NCBI RefSeq assembly: GCF_009760915.1
Contig: NZ_VIDQ01000020.1
Span: forward strand, 1 to 64,000
Origin: Azohydromonas aeria
GTDB taxonomy: Bacteria; Pseudomonadota; Gammaproteobacteria; Burkholderiales; Burkholderiaceae_C
Direction of reading: 5' to 3'
DNA: 64,000 bases
Shown: piece by piece, positions 17,066 to 28,823 of the stretch
Layout: each line of letters begins with the position of its first letter
How positions within the stretch are numbered: the first letter of the stretch is position 1
Program-made: the position numbers and the translations under genes
The notes under the pieces: generated by a model
What the model was told of the DNA's origin: nothing
Database searches by the model: none
Seen by the model: only the letters and a program-made list of their open reading frames with translations

Positions 17066-17961
17066 TGCAGGTCCGCATCACCGGCGCGCCGCGCGCCGAG
17101 CTGGGCGAATCGCCCTTCTGGCACCCGCAGCAGCAGTGCCTGTACTACTGCGACATCGCCGGCCGGCGGCTGCTGCGCCACGACCCGCGCAGCGGCGCGT
17201 CGGCGCAATGGCAGTTCGACAGCGAGCCCGCCAGCTGCGCCCCGCTGCCCGACGGGCGCCTGCTGCTGGCGATGCGCGACGGCCTCTGGTGCTTCGACCC
17301 GGCCGGCGGCGCGCGCCGGCGCCTGGTGGCCGCGCCCTACGACACCGCCACCGAGCGCTTCAACGACGGCAAGTGCGACCCGCAGGGCCGGTTCTGGGTC
17401 GGCACGGTCTACGAGCCGCGCGAGCCCGCCCTGGCCGGCCTGTACTGCTGGAGCCAGGGGCAACTGCGGCTGCACGGCAGCGCGGTCGCCACGAGCAACG
17501 GATTGGCCTGGAGCCCGGATGGCCGCACCCTGTACTGGAGCGACACCCGGGCGCATCTCATCCGCGCCTTCGACTTCGACCCGGTCCCGGGTGCCATCAG
17601 CCGGCCGCGCGTCTTCGCCTCCTTCGAGCCACGCCGGCCCGGCCAGCCCTTGAGCCGGTACGGCGGCAGGCCCGATGGCGCCGCCGTCGATGCCGAGGGC
17701 GCGTACTGGGTGGCGATGTACGAGGGCCAGCGCCTGCTGCGGCTGTCACCCGGCGGCCAGGTGCTGCAGGAGGTCGAGCTGCCGGTGCGCTGTCCGACCA
17801 TGCCCTGCTTCGGCGGGGCTGACCTGCGCACCCTCTACGTCACCACCGCGCGCCATGGCCGGCCCGCCGAGGAACTGCTCGGCCAGCCCGCCGCGGGCCT
17901 TGTGCTGGCCCTGGAGACGGCAGTGCCCGGCCTGCCCGTGAGCTTCGCCGGCGTCGCATGA
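17065..17961 (+). CDS. SMP-30/gluconolactonase-family lactonase (probable 6-phosphogluconolactonase role)
   Basis: 298 aa six-bladed propeller of the SMP-30/LRE family. Metal-site residues are present: LGESPFW (Glu), ATERFNDGKCDPQGRFWVGT (Asn, Asp), SNGLAWSPDGRTLYWSDT (Asn) and RPDGAAVDAEGAYWVA (Asp). It is coupled to zwf by a one-base TGATG overlap, the position usually held by pgl, so it probably hydrolyses 6-phosphogluconolactone. Related enzymes act on glucono- or arabino-lactones, so a free-sugar lactone is the alternative. Confidence 0.88.
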   Translation: MQVRITGAPRAELGESPFWHPQQQCLYYCDIAGRRLLRHDPRSGASAQWQFDSEPASCAPLPDGRLLLAMRDGLWCFDPAGGARRRLVAAPYDTATERFNDGKCDPQGRFWVGTVYEPREPALAGLYCWSQGQLRLHGSAVATSNGLAWSPDGRTLYWSDTRAHLIRAFDFDPVPGAISRPRVFASFEPRRPGQPLSRYGGRPDGAAVDAEGAYWVAMYEGQRLLRLSPGGQVLQEVELPVRCPTMPCFGGADLRTLYVTTARHGRPAEELLGQPAAGLVLALETAVPGLPVSFAGVA

Positions 17962-18099
17962 CGCCGCGCCCACGGCCGCAGGCCCGGGCCCCCGCGATTC
18001 ACTGACCCCTGACGCCCTTTCACGCCCTCGACGCAGGACGGCCAGATCCGCGGCCCCCGTCCCGCATCGCCCCGCTGCGGCCGCAACCACCGACCCGCC

Positions 18100-19725
18100 A
18101 TGGACAAGACCCCTCTCCAGCAGCTGTTCCCTTCCGTCCGGGAGGTGCCCGAGGCGCACCGCCTGCACGAGCCCATCCACCAGCGCGTCAGCGTCCTCGA
18201 CGGCGAGCTCGTGCCCTGGAGCGGCGAATGCCGACCCGTGCTCTCGCCCGTGTGCCTGCGCCAGCCCGACGGCAGCGTGCGGCAGGCGGAAATCGGCAGC
18301 GTGCCGGTGATGGGCGTGGCACAGAGCGACCAGGCCCTGGCCGCCGCCGTGCGCGCCTGGGACCATGGCCGCGGCGAGTGGCCCACCCTGCGCACCGCGC
18401 AGCGCATCACCTGCATGCAGGAGTTCATCGGCCGGATGGCCGCGCAGCGCGAGCTCGTGGTGCGGCTGATCATGTGGGAGATCGGCAAGAGCCTGGCCGA
18501 TGCGCGCAAGGAATTCGACCGCACCGTCGAGTACGTCGAGGCCACCATCGCCGCGCTCAAGGACCTGGACAACGACGGCTCGCGCTTCGTGCAGGCCGAA
18601 GGCTTCGCCGGCCAGATCCGCCGCACCCCGCTGGGCGTGGTGCTGTGCATGGGACCGTACAACTACCCGCTGAACGAAACCTTCGCCACGCTGATCCCGG
18701 CGCTGCTCATGGGCAACACGGTGGTGTTCAAGCCGCCGCAGTACGGCACGCTGCTGTTCGCGCCGCTGCTCGAAGCCTTTGCCAGGTCCTTCCCGCCGGG
18801 CGTGGTCAACACCATCTACGCGCCGGGTTCGCTGGTGGTGCCGCGGCTGCTGGCCTCGGGCCAGGTCAACGTGCTGGCGCTGATCGGCTCCAGCAGGACT
18901 GCCGACCATTTGAAGAAGCAGCACCCCAAGTCCCACCGCCTGCGCGCGGTGCTGGGCCTGGATGCCAAGAACGCGGCCATCGTGCTGCCCGACGCCGACC
19001 TGGACCTGGCCGTGCGCGAGTGCGTGGCCGGCGCCCTGTCCTTCAACGGCCAGCGCTGCACGGCGCTGAAGATGCTGCTGGTGCACCGCTCGATCGTGCA
19101 GCCCTTCCTGCAGCGGCTCGGCGCGGCCATCGACGCGCTGAAGATCGGCATGCCCTGGGACGAGGGCGTGCAGATCACGCCGCTGCCCGGCCCGCACCGC
19201 AGCGCCTACATGGACGAGGCGCTGCGCGACGCGCAGGAGAAGGGTGCGCAAGTGCTCAACGCCGGCGGCGGCGAGGCCTGCGTCACGCTGGTGCGCCCGG
19301 CGCTGGTGTACCCGGTGCGCGAAGGCATGAAGCTCTACCGCGAGGAGCAGTTCGGCCCGCTGGTGCCGGTGGCCGACTTCGAGGACGTGGAGGAGGCGCT
19401 GCAGTACGTGGTGACGTCCGAGCACGGGCAGCAGGTCAGCCTCTTCGGCAGCGACCCGGCGCAGCTGGGCGCGCTGATCGACCCGCTGGTCAACCAGGTC
19501 TGCCGCGTCAACCTCAACGCGCAGTGCCAGCGCGGGCCGGACGTGTTCCCCTTCGCCGGGCGCAAGGACTCGGCCGAGGGGACGCTGTCGGTCACCGACG
19601 CGCTGCGCGCCTTCTCGATCCGCTCCATGGTCGCGGCCCGGCAGACCGGGGCCAACACGCGGCTGCTCGACGCCATCGTCGAGCAGCACCACTCGCGCTT
19701 CGTGCACACCAGCTTCCTGTTCTGA
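18100..19725 (+). CDS. gapN: NADP-dependent glyceraldehyde-3-phosphate dehydrogenase, non-phosphorylating type (aldehyde dehydrogenase fold)
   Basis: 541 aa ALDH. VVLCMGPYNYPLNET is the cofactor-side block, VVFKPPQYGTL carries the Lys, and FNGQRCTALKM places the nucleophile at Cys323 with the GapN-typical FxGQRCTA context. YREEQFGPLVPV is the second conserved Glu. The usual general-base block ELGGK reads GLDAKNAAIVL here, so that Glu is Gly. GapN converts glyceraldehyde-3-phosphate directly to 3-phosphoglycerate with NADPH formation, which suits a block with zwf and pgi. It starts 138 bases after the lactonase gene and is probably in the same operon. A different aldehyde substrate is possible. 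Confidence 0.82.
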   Translation: MDKTPLQQLFPSVREVPEAHRLHEPIHQRVSVLDGELVPWSGECRPVLSPVCLRQPDGSVRQAEIGSVPVMGVAQSDQALAAAVRAWDHGRGEWPTLRTAQRITCMQEFIGRMAAQRELVVRLIMWEIGKSLADARKEFDRTVEYVEATIAALKDLDNDGSRFVQAEGFAGQIRRTPLGVVLCMGPYNYPLNETFATLIPALLMGNTVVFKPPQYGTLLFAPLLEAFARSFPPGVVNTIYAPGSLVVPRLLASGQVNVLALIGSSRTADHLKKQHPKSHRLRAVLGLDAKNAAIVLPDADLDLAVRECVAGALSFNGQRCTALKMLLVHRSIVQPFLQRLGAAIDALKIGMPWDEGVQITPLPGPHRSAYMDEALRDAQEKGAQVLNAGGGEACVTLVRPALVYPVREGMKLYREEQFGPLVPVADFEDVEEALQYVVTSEHGQQVSLFGSDPAQLGALIDPLVNQVCRVNLNAQCQRGPDVFPFAGRKDSAEGTLSVTDALRAFSIRSMVAARQTGANTRLLDAIVEQHHSRFVHTSFLF

Positions 19726-19753
19726 AATGACCCGCCTCCCGGAGAACCGCCCG

Positions 19754-21343
19754 ATGAACACGCCCCGTTGCGACCGCACCACCGCCTGGGCCGCGCTGCA
19801 CGACCACTTCGCGACGCGCCTGCGCCGTTTCGACCTGCGCGAGGCCTTCGCCGCCGATCCCGGCCGCTTCGAGCGCCTGGGCGTGCAGGCGCCGGAGGTC
19901 TTTGCCGACCTGTCCAAGAACCTCCTCGACGCCGAGAGCCTGCGGTTGCTGCTGCAACTGGCGCGCGAATGCGGCCTGGAGGCGCGACGCGACGCCATGC
20001 TGGCCGGCGAGCCGGTCAACGCGACCGAGGGCCGCGCCGTGCTGCACACCGCGCTGCGTGCGCCGCGCGGCCAGGGCCCGTTCAGCGACGAGGTGCACGG
20101 CACGCTGGAGGCGATGCTGGCGTATGCGGAAAAGGTCCGGGCCGACGGCCGCATCCGCCACGTGGTGAACATCGGCATTGGCGGCAGCGACCTGGGGCCG
20201 CAGATGGTGTTGCCGGCACTGGACGCCTTCGCCCACCCCGACCTGCGCTTGCACTTCGTCAGCAACGTCGACGGCCACGACATCGCCCCGGTGCTGCGGC
20301 AGCTCAAGGCCGAGGAGACGCTGTTCATCGTGGCGAGCAAGACCTTCACGACGCAGGAGACGATGGCCAATGCCCAGGCGGCCCGGGACTGGTTCGTGGC
20401 GCAGGGCGGCGGCGACGTGGCGCGCCACTTCGCCGCCACCACCACCAACGTGGCGGCCGCGGCGGCGTTCGGCATCACGACCACCTTCGGCTTTCGCGAC
20501 TGGGTGGGCGGGCGCTACTCGCTGTGGAGCGCCATCGGGCTGCCCATCGCCATCGCGCTGGGCGCGGACCACTTCCGCGCGCTGCTGGCCGGCGCCCACG
20601 CCATGGACCGGCATTTCGCCCATGAGCCGCTGGAGCGCAACCTGCCCGTGCTGCTGGGCCTGATCGACGTCTGGTACCGCAATTTCCACGGCTTCGGCAG
20701 CCGCAGCGTCGCGCCCTACCACCAGGGGCTCAAGCGCTTGCCCGCGTACCTGCAGCAGCTGGAGATGGAGTCCAACGGCAAGCGCGTGGATGCCACGGGC
20801 GAGCCCCTGCCCTTTCACACCAGCCCGGTGGTCTGGGGCGAGCCCGGCACCAACGGCCAGCACGCCTATTTCCAGATGCTGCACCAGGGCACCGAGGTGA
20901 TCCCGGTCGAATTCATCCTCGTGAAGCGCCCCACGCACGGCCTGCCCGGGCTGCATGCCCAGCTGCTGGCCAACGGGCTGGCGCAGAGCCGTGCACTGAT
21001 GATCGGCAAGAGCGCGGCGCAGGCGGCCAGCGAGCAGGCGCCCACGGCCTCGCGCACGCTGGATGCGCAGGTGCTGGCCCGTCACCGCGCCTTCCCCGGC
21101 AACCGGCCCAGCACCACGCTGCTGCTGGAGCGGCTCACGCCCGCGGCGCTGGGCGCGCTGGTCGCGCTCTACGAGCACCGCGTCTTCACCAGCGGCGCGC
21201 TCTGGGGCATCAACAGCTTCGACCAGTGGGGCGTGGAGCTGGGCAAGGCCCTGGCCGGCGACCTGCTGCCGCGCCTGGACAGCGGCGACGCGCAGGGGCT
21301 CGACGCCTCGACCGCCGGGCTGCTGGCGAAGCTGCGCGACTGA
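19754..21343 (+). CDS. pgi: Glucose-6-phosphate isomerase
   Basis: 529 aa, standard length for the E. coli-type enzyme. All signatures are seen: IGIGGSDLGPQM, HFVSNVDGHDI, VASKTFTTQET, GGRYSLWSAIGLP, LEMESNGKRVD and GEPGTNGQHAYFQMLHQGT with catalytic Glu and His. It interconverts fructose-6-P and glucose-6-P, letting the frc/fructokinase product enter Zwf. The ATG at 19754 follows GGAGA by 8 bases; an ATG at 19727 has no ribosome site. It is the last gene of the zwf block. Confidence 0.96.
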   Translation: MNTPRCDRTTAWAALHDHFATRLRRFDLREAFAADPGRFERLGVQAPEVFADLSKNLLDAESLRLLLQLARECGLEARRDAMLAGEPVNATEGRAVLHTALRAPRGQGPFSDEVHGTLEAMLAYAEKVRADGRIRHVVNIGIGGSDLGPQMVLPALDAFAHPDLRLHFVSNVDGHDIAPVLRQLKAEETLFIVASKTFTTQETMANAQAARDWFVAQGGGDVARHFAATTTNVAAAAAFGITTTFGFRDWVGGRYSLWSAIGLPIAIALGADHFRALLAGAHAMDRHFAHEPLERNLPVLLGLIDVWYRNFHGFGSRSVAPYHQGLKRLPAYLQQLEMESNGKRVDATGEPLPFHTSPVVWGEPGTNGQHAYFQMLHQGTEVIPVEFILVKRPTHGLPGLHAQLLANGLAQSRALMIGKSAAQAASEQAPTASRTLDAQVLARHRAFPGNRPSTTLLLERLTPAALGALVALYEHRVFTSGALWGINSFDQWGVELGKALAGDLLPRLDSGDAQGLDASTAGLLAKLRD

Positions 21344-21387
21344 CGCCTCCGGGCGACCGGCGCTGGGAAAGCTTCGGCGCCGTTGCG

Positions 21388-21410
21388 GCGGCCGCCCACC
21401 CGGCGGCCGC
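21388..21410. terminator. GC hairpin between convergent pgi and aldo/keto reductase genes
   Basis: GCGGCCGCC (21388-21396) and GGCGGCCGC (21402-21410) form a perfect 9-bp stem with a 5-base loop, between the pgi stop and the stop of the convergent gene. No T tract. Confidence 0.45.
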
Positions 21411-21421
21411 CCCTGACTTCG

Positions 21422-22426
21422 TCAGGCGCTTTCGCCGCGCAGGATGTCCTCGATGAGCCGGAGCTCGCCGGTGCTCGGCGCCGGGTGGGACAGCGCCGCC
21501 ACGGCCTCGTCGACATGGGCCACGCGGCTGGCGCCGATCAGCACCGAGCTCATGCCCGCGTGGCGCAGCACCCAGGACAGGGCCAGTTGCGCCAGCGACT
21601 GCCCGCGCTCGCGGGCCACCGCCGCCAGCCGCCGCACGGTCTCCAGCCGCTCGGCCGTCAGGTGCTCGGCCTTCAGGAACTGGCCGCGGGCGGCGCGCGA
21701 GTCGCCGGGAATGTCGCCACCGAGGTAGCGCTCGCTCAGCAGGCCTTGCGCCAGCGGCGAGTAGGCGATGCAGCCGACGCCTTCCTGCGCCAGCACGTCC
21801 AGCAAGCCGTCGTGCTCGATGCGGCGATCGAACATGCTGTAGCGCGGCTGGTGGAGCACGCAGGGCGTGCCCAGCCGGCGCAGCAGCGCCGCCGCCTCGC
21901 GCAGCAGGCCGGCCGGGTAGTTGGACAGCCCCACGTACAGCGCACGCCCGCTGCGCACCGCGTGGTCCAGCGCGGCCATCGTCTCGGCCAGCGGCGTCTC
22001 GGGATCGGGACGGTGGTGGTAGAAGACGTCCACGTGGTCGAGTCCCAGCCGGCGCAGGCTCTGGTCCAGGCTGCCCAGCAGGTGCTTGCGCGAGCCGCCG
22101 TCGCCGTAGGGCCCCGGCCCCATCAGGTAACCGGCCTTGGTCGAGATGACCAGCTCGTCGCGGTGCGCGGCCAGATCGCGGCGCAGGATCTCGCCCAGCG
22201 TGCGCTCGGCCGAGCCGGGTGGCGGCCCGTAGTTGTTGGCCAGGTCGAAGTGCGCGATGCCGCGGTCGAAGGCGTGCAGCACCAGCTCGCGTGCCGTGCC
22301 GAAACGATCCACCTCGCCGAAGTTGTGCCACAGGCCCAGCGAAACCGCGGGCAGCTTCAGGCCGCTGGCGCCGCAGCGGCGGTAGGTCATGGCGTCGTAG
22401 CGCGTGGGAGCGGGTGCGTGGTGCAT
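21422..22426 (-). CDS. Aldo/keto reductase, YghZ type (L-glyceraldehyde 3-phosphate reductase-like)
   Basis: 334 aa. The N-terminal YRRCGASGLKLPAVSLGLWHNFG and FDLANNYGPPPGSAE (catalytic Asp/Tyr) are diagnostic for the YghZ/Gpr branch. Catalytic Lys in VISTKAGYLM and His in VDVFYHHRPD complete the tetrad. GPYGDGGSRKHL and VLIGASRVAHVDEA are the cofactor-binding blocks. The E. coli homologue reduces L-glyceraldehyde 3-phosphate and methylglyoxal with NADPH. Convergent with pgi, so it is not part of that operon. The ATG at 22426 has only a weak ribosome site. Confidence 0.9.
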   Translation of the reverse strand: MHHAPAPTRYDAMTYRRCGASGLKLPAVSLGLWHNFGEVDRFGTARELVLHAFDRGIAHFDLANNYGPPPGSAERTLGEILRRDLAAHRDELVISTKAGYLMGPGPYGDGGSRKHLLGSLDQSLRRLGLDHVDVFYHHRPDPETPLAETMAALDHAVRSGRALYVGLSNYPAGLLREAAALLRRLGTPCVLHQPRYSMFDRRIEHDGLLDVLAQEGVGCIAYSPLAQGLLSERYLGGDIPGDSRAARGQFLKAEHLTAERLETVRRLAAVARERGQSLAQLALSWVLRHAGMSSVLIGASRVAHVDEAVAALSHPAPSTGELRLIEDILRGESA

Positions 22427-22621
22427 GGGTCGTCTGCTCTCGGGAAATGCCGGCAAAGGCGCCGGGCGGGGACATCCGTGGCGTGCTGCCCACGGTCGGC
22501 AGGGAGATGACGCCGGCGGCACGACGCACGCCCCAAGCTGTGCCACGCTTGGCACCCCGACAAAAGGGCGGCTGCTCGCCGACGGAAGTCAATCGTCATC
22601 TACCCTGATTTAGGAGCCGGC

Positions 22622-22930
22622 ATGAAGAACTCTTTGAAGACGCTCGCCTCCCTGCTGGCGTTGGGCGCGGCGCTCGGCTGCGGCGCGGCCCGGGCCGCCG
22701 CCACCGACGATGGCCAACTCGCGCAACAGGTGCAGCAGGCACTGGATACCGCCCGGCTGCGCCACGCCGACGTGCAGGCCATGGTGGTGGACGGCAAGGT
22801 CCGCCTGCGCGGCTGGGTCGACGCGCCCAACGACGTGCTGCAGGCGATGCGCCTCACGGCCGCCGTGCCGGGCGTCGAGCGCGTCACCAGCGAGCTGCGC
22901 ACCTGGCGCTCCAGCGAGCGCTACTACTGA
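22622..22930 (+). CDS. Periplasmic BON-domain protein
   Basis: 102 aa. A signal peptide (SLLALGAALGCGAARAA) is followed by a single BON domain: IxxALD helix, VQAMVVDGKVRLRGWVDAPND, AVPGVERVTSELR. BON domains bind lipid or peptidoglycan and occur in OsmY-like stress proteins. The internal Cys is not in a proper lipobox. AGGAG lies 6 bases before the ATG. Single-gene unit. Confidence 0.85.
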   Translation: MKNSLKTLASLLALGAALGCGAARAAATDDGQLAQQVQQALDTARLRHADVQAMVVDGKVRLRGWVDAPNDVLQAMRLTAAVPGVERVTSELRTWRSSERYY

Positions 22931-22965
22931 AGCAGCGGGAGCGGGCGCCACCGGGGCGGCGTTCT

Positions 22966-24015
22966 TCAGAACGCCGCGAAGACGTAGTTGAAGCGCACGC
23001 GCACCGCCCGCTCGATCCTCTGGCCCGTGCCGCCCAGCCCGGGCTGGAAGGCGTCCGCCGAGGAGGAAGACCAGGACAGCGCCGGCGTGACGTAGGCGTC
23101 CCTGATGCCGAAGAGCGAGAGCTGCCAGCCCACGCCCACCGTGCGCACCGTCTCGCCGCGGCGGCCTGGTGTCTCCGGGTCGATGCGGCCGAGCTCCAGG
23201 TGCACCCAGGGACCGAGCGGCACCGTGTAGTTGGCGGCCACCACGGCGCTCTTCCACAGCCCGTCCGCCTTGCCGGCGGCGACGTTGACGTTGAGGTTGC
23301 CCGGCCCGACGGCCCGGCTGGCGCTCAGGCCCACGCCGCGCAGGTCCACGAAGCGCGCGCCGTCCCCGGCACCGGTGTCGCTCATGCGCCCGATCTCGGC
23401 ACCGGCCTTGAGCAGCCAGCCGTCGGCGGCGTAGCTCAGCACCGGGCGCAATCCCTCGGCCTGGCCGGCGGCCAGGTTCGAGGCCTTGCCGGTGTCGGCC
23501 AGGCCGACTTCCAGGTGCAGGCCGTCCGCCAGCTGTGCGTGGCCGGCCAGGTGCATCACGTTGCCCGACGCGCCGCCGAAGCGTCCGCGGATGAAGTTGG
23601 CGCGGTACACGCCGCTGCCGGCGCGGTTGAGCACCGTGTCGCGGCCCTGCGGATACAGGTCCATCGCCTCGAAGCGGCCGAGCTTGACGTCAGCCTTGGC
23701 ATGGCCGGCCTGCACCCACATGTCGTCGGTCGCCGTGCCCCCGTCCTTCCTGGCCAGGAAGGAAGCCTTGCCGGCCAGGAAGGCGTCGCCCAGCGTGGTC
23801 TTGCCCATCAGGTTGAGCTCGATGCGCCCGCCCTGCGTGGAACCTACGCCGTTGTTCTGGTGCGTGGTGTCGATCTCGACGTTGGCATCCCCCCTGAAAG
23901 CCACCGGCGACGAAGCACCGGCGGCGGGCCAGGCCGGCGCCTGGGCGCATGCCCCGCCGGCAGCGAGCAGGCTCGTCACGGCAAGGAAGGCACGGGGAAC
24001 GGGGCGGTACGGCAT
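22966..24015 (-). CDS. Outer-membrane carbohydrate porin
   Basis: 349 aa. Signal peptide (FLAVTSLLAAGGACAQA), then alternating beta-strand character and a C-terminal aromatic end VRVRFNYVFAAF with terminal Phe, the outer-membrane insertion signal. GRIELNLMGKTTLGDAFLAGKASFLA and VKLGRFEAMDLYPQG resemble sugar-specific porins. A LacI-type operator 89 bases upstream matches those of the alpha-glucoside operon, so it probably admits the same sugars. It lies just downstream of glk, on the same strand but with its own control site. Confidence 0.82.
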   Translation of the reverse strand: MPYRPVPRAFLAVTSLLAAGGACAQAPAWPAAGASSPVAFRGDANVEIDTTHQNNGVGSTQGGRIELNLMGKTTLGDAFLAGKASFLARKDGGTATDDMWVQAGHAKADVKLGRFEAMDLYPQGRDTVLNRAGSGVYRANFIRGRFGGASGNVMHLAGHAQLADGLHLEVGLADTGKASNLAAGQAEGLRPVLSYAADGWLLKAGAEIGRMSDTGAGDGARFVDLRGVGLSASRAVGPGNLNVNVAAGKADGLWKSAVVAANYTVPLGPWVHLELGRIDPETPGRRGETVRTVGVGWQLSLFGIRDAYVTPALSWSSSSADAFQPGLGGTGQRIERAVRVRFNYVFAAF

Positions 24016-24103
24016 GGTGGTTGTCTCCGGACTGGGCTGCAGGGCAGCGCTTGCACAGGTTTCCGGCGCCCGCCTGTACTGGGTCGATCCGGAAGTTACG
24101 AAA

Positions 24104-24121
24104 ATCTGAAGCGCTTTGGAT
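24104..24121. promoter_or_regulatory. LacI-family operator upstream of the porin gene
   Basis: ATCTGAAGCGCTTTGGAT differs from the consensus ATCCAAAGCGCTTTGGAT at two positions. It lies between glk and the porin gene. Confidence 0.7.
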
Positions 24122-24184
24122 ATGGCGTGAACGCGCTCGGAAACGGCGCTCGACAGGTCTTGAACGGGCTGGGACCGCGCCGTG

Positions 24185-25146
24185 TCAGGCGGGGTCCAGC
24201 ACCCGAGCGGCGCCGCGCAACGCGGGCGACTGCGCCGCGCGGATCACGAACACCGGGATGCCGGCCAGGTAGCGGGCAAAGCGTCCCTTGGCCTCGAAGC
24301 GCTCCCGGAACGGCGACGCGTCGATGAAGCCGCCCAGCCGCGGCACGATGCCGCCGCCGATGTAGACGCCGCCGCGTGCGCCCAGCGTCAGTGCCAGGTT
24401 GCCGGCGACGGTGCCGAGGAAGGCACAGAACAGGTTCAGCGCCTCGACGCAGCGCGTGTCGCCGCGCTCCAGCGCCGCGGCCGTGACGTCGGCCGCGCCC
24501 AGCGCGGGCGGCGCCGCGGCGGGATCGTCGATCGCCGCCAGCGCCGCGTGCACGTCCGCCATTCCCTGGCCGCAGACGGCACGCTCGGCCGACACGTGGC
24601 CGTGGCGCCGCGCCAGTTGCGCCAGCACCTGCTGCTCGCGCGGCGTGCAGCCGGCCAGGGTGACGTGCCCGCCTTCGCCCGCCAGCGCGGCGAAGCCACC
24701 ACGGCCGTCGGGCACCAGACCGGAGACGCCCAAGCCCGTGCCCGGGCCGATCAGGCCGATGGCCGCGCCCGGCTGCGCCCGGCCGCCGCCAAGCTGGCGC
24801 ACCTCGTGCGGCGCCAGGTCCGGCAAGGCCAGGGCCAGGGCCGTGAAGTCGTTGAGCACTTCCAGCCTTTCGAAACCGAAGCGCGAGCGCAGCGCCGACA
24901 CCGAAAAGGACCAATGGTGGTTGGTCATGCGCACCGCGTCGCCCAGCACCGGGTTGGCGATGGCAATGGCGCAGCGGCGCGGCGCGGACCGGTCCAGACG
25001 TTGCAGGACGGTCTGCAGCGCGTCGTCCAGGCTGGCGTGGCCCGCGCAGGGCAGCGTGGCAATGTCCTCGATGGGGGCACCGGCATGGGCTTGCCAGGCG
25101 AAGCGGGCATGGGTGCCGCCGATGTCAGCCAGCAGGCGGGCTTGCG

Positions 25147-25150
<4 letters not shown>
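24185..25150 (-). CDS. glk: Glucokinase
   Basis: 321 aa, the normal length for proteobacterial Glk. LLADIGGTHARFA is the phosphate-binding loop, IANPVLGDAVRMTNHHWSF the sugar-side block, VLNDFTALALALP holds the catalytic Asp, and GPGTGLGVSGLV and AGEGGHVTLA are conserved. It phosphorylates glucose released by AglA. The ATG overlaps the stop of the ABC ATPase gene (ATGA, 25147-25150), so it belongs to the agl operon. Confidence 0.95.
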
Positions 25151-26283
<1,133 letters not shown>

Positions 26284-26317
26284 GGTGTCGTCTCCTCGTG
26301 GGTGGTGCGGGACAGCC

Positions 26318-27973
<1,656 letters not shown>

Positions 27974-27977
27974 TGCA

Positions 27978-28820
27978 TTACCCCTTGACGGCGCCGGCGG
28001 TCAGGCCGGAGACGATCTTGCGTTGGAAGACGAGGACGAGGCCGATCAGGGGCAGGGTGACGAGCACCGAGGCGGCCATGATCTTTCCCCACGGGATGTC
28101 GTACGGGCTGGCCCCGCTGATGAGCGAGATCGACACCGGCACGGTGCGCTCGTTGTTGTCGAGCACGAAGGTGAGCGCGAACAGGAACTCGTTCCACGCC
28201 GCGATGAAGGCCAGCAGCCCGGTGGACACCAGCGCGGGCCACAGCAGCGGCATGAACACCTGCCAGATGATGCGCATCGGGCCGCAGCCGTCCATGATGG
28301 CCGCCTCCTCCAGCTCCCTGGGCAGCTGCTTCATGAAGGTGGTCAGCACCCACACCGTGAAGGGCAGCGTGAAGATCAGGTAGGGCAGGACCAGTCCGAA
28401 GGCCCGGTTGTAGAGGCCCAGCGCGCGGATCAGCTCGAACATGCCGGCCAGCACCGCCACCTGCGGGAACATCGACACCGCCAGGATCGTCACCAGCAGC
28501 AGCCCGCGGCCCTTGAAGCGGATGCGCCCGAGCGCATAGGACGCCGTCACGCCCAGGAACAGCGACAGCGCCACCACCGCCACCGACACGCCGATGGAAT
28601 TCAGCACGTGGCGCAGGAAGGGCTGCTCCGCATCGACGACGAGCGAGCGGTAGTTGTCGAGGCTGGCGCCGGCGGCGAACAGGGCCGGGTCGAACAGCGC
28701 GCTGCCGGTCTTGAGCGAGGTGGATACGGCATAGACGAAGGGATAGACGCTCACCAGCGTCACCAGCGCGGCCAGTGCGTAGATGGCGGCACTGCCCAGG
28801 GGATTGCGTCGGGTTGCCAT
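27978..28820 (-). CDS. aglG: Alpha-glucoside ABC importer permease (MalG/AglG type)
   Basis: 280 aa with six predicted membrane helices. The EAA loop EEAAIMDGCGPMRIIWQVFMPL docks the ATPase. The end VFQRKIVSGLTAGAVKG is the standard MalG C-terminus. It starts 3 bases from the end of the upstream permease gene, within one operon. Confidence 0.93.
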   Translation of the reverse strand: MATRRNPLGSAAIYALAALVTLVSVYPFVYAVSTSLKTGSALFDPALFAAGASLDNYRSLVVDAEQPFLRHVLNSIGVSVAVVALSLFLGVTASYALGRIRFKGRGLLLVTILAVSMFPQVAVLAGMFELIRALGLYNRAFGLVLPYLIFTLPFTVWVLTTFMKQLPRELEEAAIMDGCGPMRIIWQVFMPLLWPALVSTGLLAFIAAWNEFLFALTFVLDNNERTVPVSISLISGASPYDIPWGKIMAASVLVTLPLIGLVLVFQRKIVSGLTAGAVKG

Positions 28821-28823
28821 GGG

